Counted from the first letter of the stretch, positions 25,673-33,990 are shown. The stretch is 48,778 bases of DNA from Deltaproteobacteria bacterium (GCA_019314375.1 JAFCZJ010000046.1:1-48778), one strand, 5' to 3'. Numbers and translations: made by a program. Notes: generated from the letters alone by a model not told the origin.

Positions 25673-26800
25673 ATGAGCAAGGCACCCAAAAACGACGACC
25701 GCGAACGAGCCATCGAGCTGGCCATCGGCTCCATCACCAAGCAATTCGGCAAGGGCGCAATCATGCGCCTGAATGGCGAGGGGCAGTTGGGTGAGCAGGT
25801 GCCCGCCATCTCCACCGGATCTTTGTCCTTGGACATCGCCGTGGGGATAGGCGGCGTACCCCGCGGCCGGGTGGTCGAAATCTACGGGCCCGAGTCCTCG
25901 GGCAAGACCACCCTGGCCTTGCACATCGTTGCGGAAGCCAACCGGCACGGCGGCCTGGCGGCCTTCGTCGACGCCGAGCACGCCTTGGACGTGACTTACG
26001 CCCGCAAGTTGGGCGTCAACACGGACGACCTCTTGGTCTCCCAGCCGGACACAGGCGAGCAGGCATTAGAGATCGTTGACATGCTGGTGCGCTCCGGGGC
26101 CTTGGACGTGCTGGTGATCGACAGCGTGGCCGCATTGGTGCCCCGAGCCGAAATTGAAGGCGAGATGGGCGACAGTCACATGGGCCTACAGGCCCGACTC
26201 ATGAGCCAGGCCCTGCGCAAACTGACAGGCTCCATCGCCAAGAGCAAAACCTGCGTCATCTTCATCAATCAGATCCGCATGAAGATCGGCGTGATGTTCG
26301 GCAGCCCGGAGACCACCACCGGCGGCAACGCACTCAAGTTTTACTCAAGTTTGCGCTTGGACATCCGCCGCATCGGTGCCATCAAAAAGGGCAACGATGT
26401 GGTGGGCAATCGGACCCGCGTCAAGGTGGTCAAAAACAAAATGGCCCCACCCTTCCGCACCTGCGAGTTCGACATCATCTACAATATGGGCATCAACCGG
26501 ATCGGCGACCTCATCGATCTGGGCGTGGAGGCCAACCTGGTGGACAAAAGCGGCTCCTGGTACTCCTACGGTGAAGAACGCATCGGCCAAGGACGAGACA
26601 CGGCCATACAATTTCTGCTCGACAACCCGGACGTGGCCGATACCATCGATCACAAGTTGCGCCAGCACCACGGCCTGATCCCGAAAGACGAGCCCACGGA
26701 AAATGAGGCCCCGGCCGAGGGCGGCAACGGCAAACCCGCGGGCGCAAAAATCGAGCCTGTGGAATCAGGAAAAGAAAAGGGAAGGGCGGCCCAGGCTTGA
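25673..26800 (+). CDS. recA: Recombinase A
   Basis: The product has 375 residues from ATG 25673, with GGAGGGG 7 nt upstream; a second ATG at 25652 precedes that site. RecA forms ATP-dependent filaments on single-stranded DNA, drives strand exchange and stimulates LexA cleavage. Walker [10 protein letters not shown] starts at Gly72. [10 protein letters not shown] is Walker B, and loops L1/L2 are intact ([12 protein letters not shown], then [15 protein letters not shown]). The C-terminal tail is acidic then lysine-rich. Unlike in many bacteria, recX is not downstream in an operon but convergent. Confidence 0.98.
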   Translation: MSKAPKNDDRERAIELAIGSITKQFGKGAIMRLNGEGQLGEQVPAISTGSLSLDIAVGIGGVPRGRVVEIYGPESSGKTTLALHIVAEANRHGGLAAFVDAEHALDVTYARKLGVNTDDLLVSQPDTGEQALEIVDMLVRSGALDVLVIDSVAALVPRAEIEGEMGDSHMGLQARLMSQALRKLTGSIAKSKTCVIFINQIRMKIGVMFGSPETTTGGNALKFYSSLRLDIRRIGAIKKGNDVVGNRTRVKVVKNKMAPPFRTCEFDIIYNMGINRIGDLIDLGVEANLVDKSGSWYSYGEERIGQGRDTAIQFLLDNPDVADTIDHKLRQHHGLIPKDEPTENEAPAEGGNGKPAGAKIEPVESGKEKGRAAQA

Positions 26801-26812
26801 GTCAATCCGGCG

Positions 26813-27274
26813 CTAGCAGCCCTGAAGCAAATCTCTGACCAATTCCCCGTCGAAACCACGTCCCAACAAAAAACGCTGGGCACGGCCCTTGAGCTTGAAA
26901 TCCACCTCCACCTCGGCCTCGAACAAGGCCGCGCCGAACTTCTTCTCAGCCACCCGGCGGAGGATCTCGACCTGGGGGGTCTCGGCATAGACCTCATCAA
27001 TGGCCGCTTGCACCAGGTCGGCGTTTACGCCCTTGGCTCGCAGGTCGGCCGTGAGCTTGCGGGGCCCCCAGCCCTTGGAGAGGCCCAGGGCGCGAGCCCG
27101 CTCTGCGGCGAATCGAGCGTCGTCGATTAAACCTGTTTCCGTCAGGCGGTCCAGCAGGGGACCGATGAGGGAGTCGGGATGGCCTTTTTGCTTTAGGCGT
27201 AGATAGAGCTCGCGGCGTGATCGGCTGCGCACGGTTAAGAGGCGTAGAACCTGCTCGCGGGCTTTCTGTTCCAA
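26813..27274 (-). CDS. recX: RecA regulator RecX
   Basis: The product has 153 residues with the RecX pattern of three-helix repeats: S-R-R-E-L-Y-L-R-L-K-Q-K-G, then L-T-E-T-G-L-I-D-D-A-R-F-A and G-W-G-P-R-K-L-T-A-D-L-R-A-K-G-V. RecX binds RecA filaments and limits their activity. The best start is a TTG at 27274, 15 nt after the pilT stop; no ATG fits. It converges on recA with 12 bp between stops and appears to be co-transcribed with pilT. It would therefore not share the recA promoter or SOS control. Confidence 0.9.
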   Translation of the reverse strand: MEQKAREQVLRLLTVRSRSRRELYLRLKQKGHPDSLIGPLLDRLTETGLIDDARFAAERARALGLSKGWGPRKLTADLRAKGVNADLVQAAIDEVYAETPQVEILRRVAEKKFGAALFEAEVEVDFKLKGRAQRFLLGRGFDGELVRDLLQGC

Positions 27275-27289
27275 TTCTAGTCCCGCAAA

Positions 27290-28489
27290 TTAGAAGCGCT
27301 CAATCGGAATGTCGCCCCCGGGGGCTCCGCCCGATCCTGCTGGTGGCGTGGATCCGCCGCTGCCGCCGCCGGATTTCTTGCTGCCGCTTTCGAAGCCGTC
27401 CCAGCTGCTGTCGGATGTGCCGGAAATGCCGGAAACTCGCAGGGCAAAATCGTCGGGGTTGGAGCAAGCCCTGAGCGCTTCGTCATAACTGATAAGACCC
27501 TCCTTGAGGTGGCCCATGAGGCTCTGGTCAAAGGTCTGCATGCCGTAAGTGATGCTACCCTGGCCGATGGCGTCGACGATTTCCTTGGTGCGATCCTTGT
27601 CCTCGATCATCTCTCGCACACGAGCCGTGGCGATGAGAACCTCCAGGGCAGCCACTCGGCCTCGACCGTCGGCCTTGGGCAAAAGACGCTGGCTGATGAC
27701 GGCCTTCAAGGTGGCGCCCAACTGCATTCGCACCTGTTTCTGCTGGTAAGGAGGAAACACCGAGATGATGCGGTTGATCGTCTCGGTGGCGTCCAAAGTA
27801 TGCAGGGTACTCAAGACCAGGTGGCCGGTTTCGGCCGCCAGCAGGGCGGTCTCGATGGTCTCCAAGTCACGCATCTCGCCCACCAAAATGGCGTCCGGGT
27901 CCTGCCGAAGTGCGCTTTTTAGAGCCTGTGGAAAACTCATGGTGTCCACGCCCACTTCGCGCTGGTTGATGATGGAGCGCTTGTCGCGGATGAGGAACTC
28001 GATGGGATCTTCGATGGTCATCACATGACAGGTGCGATGGGTGTTGATGTGATCCACCATGGCCGCAAGCGTGGTGGATTTTCCTGAACCCGTGGTGCCC
28101 GTGACCAGAATCAAGCCACGTTCTTCCATGGCGATCTTTTCCAAAACCTTGGGCAGCAAGAGCTGTTCGATGCTGTTGATCTTGAAAGGAATGACACGGA
28201 AGACGATGCCGATGGTGCCGCGTTGCTGAAACACGTTAACGCGAAAACGCCCCAGACCCGGCACACCATAAGCCAAGTCCAACTCGTTGAGCTCCTTGAA
28301 TCGCTCTTTCTGGTAGTTGTTCATGATGCCGAAGGCCATGCGGCTGATCTCTTCCGGCGGCAAGCGGCGAGCATCCTTCAAAGGCATCAAGCGACCATCC
28401 ACTCGGAACATGGGAGGCAAGCCAGCTTTCAGATGAATATCCGACGAACCGCCCTTCATGGCCACTTTAAGAATATCGTTGAGTTCCAT
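27290..28489 (-). CDS. pilT: Type IV pilus retraction ATPase PilT
   Basis: The product has 399 residues. PilT is a hexameric cytosolic ATPase that disassembles type IV pili. Visible features are the N-terminal S-S-D-I-H-L-K-A-G-L-P-P motif, Walker A G-T-T-G-S-G-K-S-T at residues 131-139, the Asp box, and Q-D-P-D-A-I-L-V-G-E-M-R-D with Walker B. H-L-V-L-S-T-L-H-T follows as the His box. A glycine/serine-rich tail of about 45 residues ends the protein, longer than usual. GGAGGG precedes the ATG at 28489. No other pilus gene lies in the window. recX follows 15 bp downstream. Confidence 0.96.
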   Translation of the reverse strand: MELNDILKVAMKGGSSDIHLKAGLPPMFRVDGRLMPLKDARRLPPEEISRMAFGIMNNYQKERFKELNELDLAYGVPGLGRFRVNVFQQRGTIGIVFRVIPFKINSIEQLLLPKVLEKIAMEERGLILVTGTTGSGKSTTLAAMVDHINTHRTCHVMTIEDPIEFLIRDKRSIINQREVGVDTMSFPQALKSALRQDPDAILVGEMRDLETIETALLAAETGHLVLSTLHTLDATETINRIISVFPPYQQKQVRMQLGATLKAVISQRLLPKADGRGRVAALEVLIATARVREMIEDKDRTKEIVDAIGQGSITYGMQTFDQSLMGHLKEGLISYDEALRACSNPDDFALRVSGISGTSDSSWDGFESGSKKSGGGSGGSTPPAGSGGAPGGDIPIERF

Positions 28490-28549
28490 AAGCTTCCCTC
28501 CACGGATTTCAGGTCAAAAAACTACCACAGCGCCCGGCAACAGAGGAAC

Positions 28550-28581
28550 AAAAAACAATCTCCTCAAATATTGCGGAGATT
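28550..28581 (-). terminator. Intrinsic terminator after tatB
   Basis: On the minus strand a 7-bp stem (AATCTCC/GGAGATT) with an 11-nt loop is followed by G and six T residues. It ends the cheY-like to tatB operon before pilT. Confidence 0.7.
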
Positions 28582-28593
28582 AAGACCTCTATT

Positions 28594-28612
28594 CTCCGCA
28601 CATGATGCGGAG
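28594..28612. repeat. Inverted repeat downstream of tatB
   Basis: A perfect 7-bp stem CTCCGCA/TGCGGAG with loop CATGA lies just after the tatB stop. Its arm is related to that of the adjacent terminator, so alternative folding of the two is possible. Confidence 0.55.
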
Positions 28613-28621
28613 TTTAGAGTT

Positions 28622-29035
28622 CTATTTCTGAGGCGGGGGGTCGCCGGTGCCGGGATCTTCCTTGATGCCGTAAGGGTCTTCGTCGGCTTTGGGATCGTGG
28701 TCGACCTCGTCGCCGGAGGGGGCCTCCGGCACCACGGAAGGGTCGGTGGGCAGGGGTTCAGGGTCGTCTAGATCGGCCATGGCCTGCCGCAGCTCACCGC
28801 GCAGGTCCATCTCCCGCTGCAAGTCCTCAATGCCGCCATCTTCGGTCAACTCTTTGGTGATGTCGGCCTTGAGGCCGTCGAAGTCGATTTCGCGTTTTAC
28901 GTCATCGGCGGCCCGCTTGAGTTTGGCCAAGCTCTTGCCGAGGGTGCGGGCCATTTCGGGCATCTTGGCCGGGCCCACGATGATCAAGGCCAAAAACAAG
29001 ATCAACAGCAACTCCCATGTGCCGATGCCGAACAT
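28622..29035 (-). CDS. tatB: Sec-independent translocase subunit TatB
   Basis: The product has 137 residues. A single N-terminal membrane helix (M-F-G-I-G-T-W-E-L-L-L-I..L-I-I-V-G-P-A-K-M-P) and an amphipathic helix (A-R-T-L-G-K-S-L-A-K-L-K-R) are typical of TatB, the receptor partner of TatC for folded twin-arginine substrates. The C-terminal half is an acidic, proline-rich tail. It lies 15 bp after tatA in the same direction. No tatC is in the window. Confidence 0.9.
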   Translation of the reverse strand: MFGIGTWELLLILFLALIIVGPAKMPEMARTLGKSLAKLKRAADDVKREIDFDGLKADITKELTEDGGIEDLQREMDLRGELRQAMADLDDPEPLPTDPSVVPEAPSGDEVDHDPKADEDPYGIKEDPGTGDPPPQK

Positions 29036-29050
29036 AACCGCGACGAATTC

Positions 29051-29353
29051 CTAAATTCGTGGCTCGGTCGGGGTCTCGACCTTTTCGGCTTCCGTCTCGA
29101 CCTTTTCAGCTTCTGTTTCCTGGACGGAGGCGGCGGGCAGTTGTTCGGGGGCCTTGGCTTCTTCCATCCGACGAGCCTCGCTCTCCACCTGCTTGGCATC
29201 GCCCTTGATCCCGCTTTTGAAGTTGCGGATGAACTTGCCCATGGAGTCACCCAGCATGGGCAGCTTGTTCACTCCAAAAATGAGCACCACGATCAGCAAG
29301 ATGATCAGCAACTCCCATACGCCGAAAGTGGCCAATTGGATCGATTGGGTCAT
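29051..29353 (-). CDS. tatA: Sec-independent translocase subunit TatA
   Basis: The product has 100 residues from ATG 29353, with AGGAG at 6-7 nt. The frame stays open upstream but overlaps the preceding gene. The membrane helix, the F-G..K-L-P hinge, L-G-D-S-M-G and the amphipathic F-I-R-N-F-K-S-G-I segment match TatA, the pore-forming subunit. The tail holds a duplicated E-A-E-K-V-E-T. The start is 23 bp after the CheX-like gene, so it belongs to that operon. Confidence 0.92.
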   Translation of the reverse strand: MTQSIQLATFGVWELLIILLIVVLIFGVNKLPMLGDSMGKFIRNFKSGIKGDAKQVESEARRMEEAKAPEQLPAASVQETEAEKVETEAEKVETPTEPRI

Positions 29354-29376
29354 TGTTCTCTCCTGTAGACTAGACT

Positions 29377-30273
29377 TTAGCTGGCCGCTAAAACAGCCGA
29401 CTGGGCCAACGGCGCCGCAAAGCGCAGATCCACCGCGCCCTCGGCCAAGTGTATCGGGTAATGCACCATGGCAAGGCCCCCCGTCAAGCTCGGAATGGCC
29501 GGCAGGGATTCGGGCGACAAAATTTCGACATGGATGCCCTGCTGGGCCAACTTGGCCGAGGCGTTGCCGCAAACAAAATTACAAAACTCCCGCACCGCGT
29601 CCTCTACCAGCTCAAAGGACTCGCGGGTGGCGTCTTCCTTCAGAACACGGGAGGCGATGGCCACCGCCACGTCGTGGGACACGCTGAGCAAATACTGCAC
29701 CTCGCGGGCACCAGTAAACCGCACACCCACGGTCAGGACGCATCCTGTTTCCCTGTTGGGGATATCACTTCCCAAAAACAAGATCGGTCGGCCGGTCTTG
29801 ATCATCATGCCCACCACGCGCACGAAGAGCTTCTGGGTAAGATCCACACAAGCGCCGATGACCAACCGGCTGCTGAGCTGCGCAGGCACTTCGACCCGGC
29901 CCAGGTGATAGCGGGCCTGATCCTCGGAGAACAAGGTCAGCTCTCTCTCCAGGATGTCTTCCGACACGTGGCCCAGCTCCAACAGGGCCTCACCCAAAAA
30001 CAAGTAGCTGTTTTTCTGCAGGGTCAAAATTTCGAGCATCTGGTCAGCCTGCAGGTAACCCAGCTCGATGGCGATGTCGCCGAATCGCCTGTCTTCGCTC
30101 AACTGTCGATGGTTTACGGTCGCCACCTGTTGCTTGCTTAGATAAGTCTTACGCTGCGCCAGCTCACCGAACTTCAAGTTGCGGAACTCTTGCAACTCCA
30201 GGGCCTCCAGCAACTGCTCCCGGGTCACCACCCAATTCTCGATGAGGTATTCGCCGAAAAACTGGATGCCCAT
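29377..30273 (-). CDS. CheX-like protein with N-terminal MshEN-type repeats
   Basis: The product has 298 residues. The first 125 or so carry two copies of a helical pattern (F-G-E..L-I-E-N..V-T-R-E-Q-L-L-E-A-L-E-L-Q and F-G-D-I-A-I-E-L-G-Y-L-Q-A-D-Q-M-L-E-I-L-x-L-Q), like the N-terminal domains of type II/IV secretion ATPases. The rest resembles the CheX/CheC phosphatase-like fold, with E-F-C-N-F-V-C-G-N-A-S-A-K-L and an S-P-E-S-L-P segment. CheX proteins dephosphorylate CheY. The CheY-like gene lies 6 bp upstream, so a matched pair is likely. Confidence 0.8.
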   Translation of the reverse strand: MGIQFFGEYLIENWVVTREQLLEALELQEFRNLKFGELAQRKTYLSKQQVATVNHRQLSEDRRFGDIAIELGYLQADQMLEILTLQKNSYLFLGEALLELGHVSEDILERELTLFSEDQARYHLGRVEVPAQLSSRLVIGACVDLTQKLFVRVVGMMIKTGRPILFLGSDIPNRETGCVLTVGVRFTGAREVQYLLSVSHDVAVAIASRVLKEDATRESFELVEDAVREFCNFVCGNASAKLAQQGIHVEILSPESLPAIPSLTGGLAMVHYPIHLAEGAVDLRFAAPLAQSAVLAAS

Positions 30274-30279
30274 CTGATC

Positions 30280-30669
30280 CTACTCCTCAGCCTGTTCGGT
30301 GCAGGGAAACAAACCGTCCAGCACCTTTTGTATGGTCTTGGCCTCAAATGGCTTGGAGATCACGTAGCTCGCCCCCAATCGCATGGCCTCTTCCACCTTG
30401 GCGCCCACGCCACCCATGGACGAAACCACCACCACTTTGGCCTTGGGTTGCAGCATGAGCACCGTGCGCAGGGAGGTCAGACCGTCCATCTTGGGCATGA
30501 CCATGTCCATCATGACCAGATCAGGCTCAAGTTGTTGGAACATCTTGACACCTTCGGCCCCGTCTCGGGCGTGGCCGACGACTTCATATTCGCCCAAGCC
30601 ATTCAGCAACTTGGTGAGTTGCCGGGCCGACGCCAGGCTGTCGTCCACCACCAGGACTTTATGACTCAT
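30280..30669 (-). CDS. CheY-like single-domain response regulator
   Basis: The product has 129 residues, one receiver domain and no output domain. The acidic pair is Asp9/Asp10, the phospho-acceptor Asp55 sits in V-M-M-D-M-V-M-P, and the conserved lysine is Lys106 in S-K-P-F. AGGAGG precedes the ATG at 30669. It heads an operon with the CheX-like gene and tatAB. Its target, which could be the motor, pili or another kinase pathway, is not visible here. Confidence 0.94.
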   Translation of the reverse strand: MSHKVLVVDDSLASARQLTKLLNGLGEYEVVGHARDGAEGVKMFQQLEPDLVMMDMVMPKMDGLTSLRTVLMLQPKAKVVVVSSMGGVGAKVEEAMRLGASYVISKPFEAKTIQKVLDGLFPCTEQAEE

Positions 30670-30694
30670 ACCTTGCCTCCTGAACCGATCACCT

Positions 30695-30724
30695 ATCTTA
30701 TGGCTGCATGACCCGTACCGTCAA
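30695..30724 (-). promoter_or_regulatory. Promoter of the CheY-like/tatAB operon
   Basis: On the minus strand TTGACG (five of six), an 18-bp spacer and TAAGAT lie about 25 nt upstream of the ATG at 30669. It is divergent from, and close to, the promoter of the plus-strand gene at 30781. Confidence 0.5.
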
Positions 30725-30730
30725 GAAGAC

Positions 30731-30759
30731 TGGAAAGCGGAAAACTCTGTTGATAGACT
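30731..30759 (+). promoter_or_regulatory. Possible promoter of the repeat-tailed membrane protein
   Basis: TGGAAA, a 17-bp spacer and TAGACT give a modest sigma-70-like match. It lies about 20 nt upstream of the ATG at 30781, which has AGGAGA as ribosome binding site. Confidence 0.35.
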
Positions 30760-30780
30760 GCCTGAACACAGGAGAATTTC

Positions 30781-32004
30781 ATGCGAAACACTCTGTTGGG
30801 CACCCTCATTCTTTCACTCTTTCTTCTTACGAATTTTGCGATGGCAGACGAACAAGAAGAATCACAGGAAATCGAGCCAACGGGTCTGGAAGCCACCTTC
30901 GAGGTGGTGGACGACATCCTGGGTGACCGCAATCCCATTGCCCTGATTCGACCCGAAGGCACGGGGGCCTTGATGAATTTGCAGGGGCTTGAGCGATGGT
31001 GGATCCAGGCCCTGGAGCGCAAGCCCGAGCGGGTTGTGCTGGATCCGGATCGAGTTCTGCGCCTGGCCGGCCTGGAATTCGCCGAAAGCGCCCAGGGCAT
31101 CGGCGGCGTAGCCAAACGCTGCGGCACCGACGCCGCCATCTTCTTGCAAATCATCTTCGCGGAAAATCGCTACGAACTGATGGTGCTCGTGGCCGATGAC
31201 GAAGGCCTGGTCTTGTTGGACAAAACTTTTCTCCTGCCCGAACTCCCCCAGGCCCCCAAACTGGACGAGTCGGGTCAACCGGAGCAAGTCGAGACCCCCC
31301 TCGCCGACATGCAGCCCATGGAGGTTTCGCCCAAGGCCGAGGTCAAAATCGAACAACCCGTCGAGGAAACACCGGTCGGTCCCAGCCCCGAAGAACGCTT
31401 CGCCCGCAGGGCCTTGGTCTTCGAACCAGGCCCGGGTGAAAAATGGGGTCTCGTCCAAGGCACAAGCGGGCGCATCAGCGAGCTGTCCTTGGCCGAGATG
31501 GCCGGTGACCAGGCCACATTGAAAAAACTCAACACAGAGGTCAACGCCCTGCGCTTCAATCGCAATCTGGGCATCGGACTCACCCTGTCGGGTGCCATCA
31601 TCAGCGGCCTATCCATGCCGCTTCTAAAAGAGCAAAACGAAGGCCTAACCGCCGGAGGCGTGGTCCTGGGTCTCGGCCTGGCCACGGCCATCGCCGGCGG
31701 CGTACTCTGGTACATCTACGGCCCCAAGGCCAAAGCCGCCGACTCCCCCTATCCCAGAAAGCACATGCTCAGCCGAGCCGAAGCCCGCCGCCTGGTACAA
31801 ATGAGCAACGACATCCTCCGCCGCGAACTAGGCCTCGACAAGCCCCCCGCGCCTGAGCCGGAGAAGGTCGCACCCAAGCCGGAGAAGGTAGCGCCCAAGC
31901 CGGAGAAGGTCGCACCCAAGCCGGAGAAGGTAGCGCCCAAGCCGGAGAAGGTAGCGCCCAAGCCGGAGAAGGTCACGCCCGAGCCGGAGAAGGTCACGCC
32001 TTAA
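30781..32004 (+). CDS. Exported membrane protein with K-P-E-K-V-A-P heptad tail
   Basis: The product has 407 residues. A signal peptide covers about residues 1-22. A soluble domain follows (about 25-245) with P-R..V-L-D-P-D-R-V-L-R, then two adjacent hydrophobic helices (about 260-320). The C-terminus is seven tandem heptads of P-K/E-P-E-K-V-A/T, giving a stiff, charged, proline-rich rod like that of TonB-type or wall-spanning proteins. I recognise no family. The AGGAG before the ATG supports the start. Its end abuts a patch of palindromic repeats. Confidence 0.78.
   Translation: MRNTLLGTLILSLFLLTNFAMADEQEESQEIEPTGLEATFEVVDDILGDRNPIALIRPEGTGALMNLQGLERWWIQALERKPERVVLDPDRVLRLAGLEFAESAQGIGGVAKRCGTDAAIFLQIIFAENRYELMVLVADDEGLVLLDKTFLLPELPQAPKLDESGQPEQVETPLADMQPMEVSPKAEVKIEQPVEETPVGPSPEERFARRALVFEPGPGEKWGLVQGTSGRISELSLAEMAGDQATLKKLNTEVNALRFNRNLGIGLTLSGAIISGLSMPLLKEQNEGLTAGGVVLGLGLATAIAGGVLWYIYGPKAKAADSPYPRKHMLSRAEARRLVQMSNDILRRELGLDKPPAPEPEKVAPKPEKVAPKPEKVAPKPEKVAPKPEKVAPKPEKVTPEPEKVTP
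31849..31995 (+). repeat. Seven 21-bp tandem repeats
   Basis: Seven in-frame 21-bp units encode [A/T]-P-[K/E]-P-E-K-V at the end of the gene starting at 30781. The third-base differences between units are few, pointing to recent expansion or copy-number variation. Confidence 0.92.
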
Positions 32005-32110
32005 GTTGAATTTGCATCCGTGTATCCGTCAAGGGGGGGGGGATCCCCGTCGGCGTACACCCCGGAAGAACCTCATCGCCTGTCGGCTCGAGAACCTTTC
32101 GGGGCTCTTA

Positions 32111-32138
32111 GTTTTGGCCGGAACGTACCGGCCAAAAC
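32111..32138. repeat. Perfect 11-bp inverted repeat, 6-nt loop
   Basis: GTTTTGGCCGG, loop AACGTA, CCGGCCAAAAC. It could act as a bidirectional terminator for the plus-strand gene ending at 32004, but it lies over 100 bp downstream and fits a mobile palindrome better. Confidence 0.7.
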
Positions 32139-32374
32139 CGCCGGCACAACCCGACCTTATGGCACCATCTCGTGGAATCTTTGGAACTTTACGCTGCCGG
32201 TTTATCCGACAGCTACCCTCCGTGTGGCACCCTTACGGGAGCCCTGGATGGTTCCTGCCGCGTTTCTTGCGGCAGGGTTCATCCCGGGCCTCGCCCCTAT
32301 GCGCCGTTCACCCTCGCCGCCAATTGACGTCCCGGGCGGGGATGAACCCCGCCCCTACGGATTTTTCGGAGGTT

Positions 32375-32434
32375 CACCATCGCGATTCGCACCATCGCGA
32401 TTCGCACCATCGCGATTCGCACCATCGCGATTCG
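32375..32434. repeat. Four exact copies of a 15-bp tandem repeat
   Basis: The unit CACCATCGCGATTCG is repeated four times without change. Each unit contains the palindrome TCGCGA. Confidence 0.95.
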
Positions 32435-32459
32435 AAGCCCCGCGCCGTCACCCCCGAGA

Positions 32460-33446
32460 TCACCGCCCCGATGCGCCGTTCCCCCCCGAGATCCTCGCCC
32501 CAAAGTGCCTCTCCTTAACCAATTCCAGCGGGGCGGGAAGAGCACCGGCCCCTAGTGTGACGGCCAGAATCTCGGCTTGGCGGCGCATGGTGTCCCGATT
32601 GGCGGCCGGGCCGCCCATGGTGATCCCGGCACGACCGCCGGTGATGGACTCTTGCACAACCGGAGCCGAGTTGACGCATCCGTCGAGCACGATGGCCATC
32701 CGTTGCTTGACCAAGCGACCGGTCAGCTCGCCGAATTCTTTCTTGCCCTTGTCGCTGAATTCGATCTGCACCTGCGGCTTTGCTTTGAACTTGCTTTCGA
32801 AAGTTGTGATCTCGCCTTCGAAAATCTCGACATTCTCGATGTACTCACCGGCGGGCCAGGCCTTGTCCTTGATCAAATAGGTTCGCCACCGTTCCTCATC
32901 ACGCGCCCTCACCTCACGCGATGGCAGGAGCTTCCGACCGGAGGGAACACGCGCGGACACCACCCGAATGCCCTCCTGTAAGGCGACACGCGTTGCTGCC
33001 GTCAGATAGAAAACCCGGGCACCGTTAAAAAGTGTCTCGCTCTCGATACGCACGCCAGGCGGCAGCGCCATGTCGCCTTCCTTTTGGCCTTTGACCGGCG
33101 CTCCCCCTGTAAGCTTGGCCAAAAAACCCGTAATCAAATCGTCGACCTCCGCGAACAGAAGCTCACCACCTTGCGCGCATACGCCTTTCACCCGACCCAG
33201 CCGCTTTCCTCCCGGTATCCGCACCCAGATCAGATTGCGGTCCTCATCCAAGCCCACCGAGGCACCCGGAAGCTCCATCGCCTCAAGACGACGAGCCAAC
33301 ACGGCGCGGGTTTTCTCCAACAAAACACGCGTCGTCTTCTGCTCCGCACGCACCCGGTAGACAAGCTCCACCCCGGAATCGGGAATCGAATCCTTGCATG
33401 CACTAAGCAACACCACCGTGGCCACCATCCAGAATACTGTCTTCAT
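32460..33446 (-). CDS. SecD-like periplasmic-domain lipoprotein lacking the membrane domain
   Basis: The product has 328 residues with a lipobox ending L-L-S-A-C (Cys17). The mature part resembles the SecD P1 region, with L-A-R-R-L-E-A-M-E-L-P base strands and V-Q-I-E-F-S-D-K-G-K-K-E-F. The sequence G-A-L-P-A-P-L-E-L-V-K-E-R at the C-terminal end is the segment that precedes the export-channel helices in real SecD. The five or six membrane helices of SecD are absent. The frame stops within the palindromic repeat patch, so it may be a truncated secD paralogue or a dedicated periplasmic protein. GGAG precedes the ATG. A chaperone-like role is a guess. Confidence 0.75.
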   Translation of the reverse strand: MKTVFWMVATVVLLSACKDSIPDSGVELVYRVRAEQKTTRVLLEKTRAVLARRLEAMELPGASVGLDEDRNLIWVRIPGGKRLGRVKGVCAQGGELLFAEVDDLITGFLAKLTGGAPVKGQKEGDMALPPGVRIESETLFNGARVFYLTAATRVALQEGIRVVSARVPSGRKLLPSREVRARDEERWRTYLIKDKAWPAGEYIENVEIFEGEITTFESKFKAKPQVQIEFSDKGKKEFGELTGRLVKQRMAIVLDGCVNSAPVVQESITGGRAGITMGGPAANRDTMRRQAEILAVTLGAGALPAPLELVKERHFGARISGGNGASGR

Positions 33447-33558
33447 ATGCGCTCCAATTCACAAAGCAGCCGTCACATTTTGGCTTGACCCATGATACGG
33501 ATCAGGCGAACGGGTTCTATCCGAATATCCAAAATCTATCACGCGAGACGGGGGCGCA

Positions 33559-33990
33559 TCAGCGACGAATTGGACTGCTCCACTTCAGATTTTCAAACCG
33601 TGCAAAATCCCTGTCGGTGGTAATCCACTCACATCCCGATTCAATGGCCAAAGCTGCAAGATAGGCGTCCGGGATCAAGTTGCCCCGAGCCCCGGATTCT
33701 TTCAGCAATCCAAGAAACAATGAGAAATGACGGGGCCCCGGATCGACGATGACGTGGTTGCTTCTGGAGCGAATCGCTTGAACAAACGATACGGCCTGCT
33801 CGACTGGAGTCGGCGGATCGAAAATGCGGGGATGCGTGGTGACCCTGAGAAAACCCGAGAGTACCAGTTCCGACATACCGAAGGATTGATCCCCATTGAC
33901 CAGCTCATCCAGGAAACGGTGGCATGATTCATGGTGAGGCGTATCCTGGCGATGGGCGTATACGAGCACATTGACATCAACGAGTTTCAT
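33559..33990 (-). CDS. vapC: PIN-domain toxin, VapC family
   Basis: The product has 143 residues. The PIN ribonuclease fold is marked by V-D-V-N-V-L-V-Y-A (Asp5), an internal acidic E-L-V-L-S-G-F, P-D-A-Y-L-A-A-L-A and T-T-D-R-D-F-A-R-F. Together these carry the usual acidic metal ligands. VapC toxins cleave tRNA or rRNA. Its ATG overlaps the antitoxin stop by 4 nt. The form with D-V-N-V-L-V-Y and T-H-P-R-I-F is the TA-linked subgroup. Confidence 0.9.
   Translation of the reverse strand: MKLVDVNVLVYAHRQDTPHHESCHRFLDELVNGDQSFGMSELVLSGFLRVTTHPRIFDPPTPVEQAVSFVQAIRSRSNHVIVDPGPRHFSLFLGLLKESGARGNLIPDAYLAALAIESGCEWITTDRDFARFENLKWSSPIRR

Larger units (their letters stand above)
32005..32459. repeat. 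Non-coding patch of palindromes and short repeats (REP-like mosaic)
   Basis: About 455 bp without a credible gene. It holds a G9 run at its left end and a perfect 11-bp inverted repeat (32111-32121/32128-32138). It also holds an 8-bp one (32254-32261/32269-32276) and an 11-bp one with a 53-nt gap (32275-32285/32339-32349). A four-copy 15-bp tandem repeat follows. Short strings such as ATGCGCCGTTC occur at both ends. Frames through it are low-complexity and are not called. Confidence 0.7.

Noticed and set aside
32375..32434. CRISPR-like array
   Set aside because: The 15-bp units are directly abutting with no spacers, and no cas genes are present.
32006..32880. Plus-strand open frames through the repeat patch (170 and 286 codons)
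   Set aside because: They run over palindromes and tandem repeats and antisense to the SecD-like gene, with low-complexity products and no start signals.
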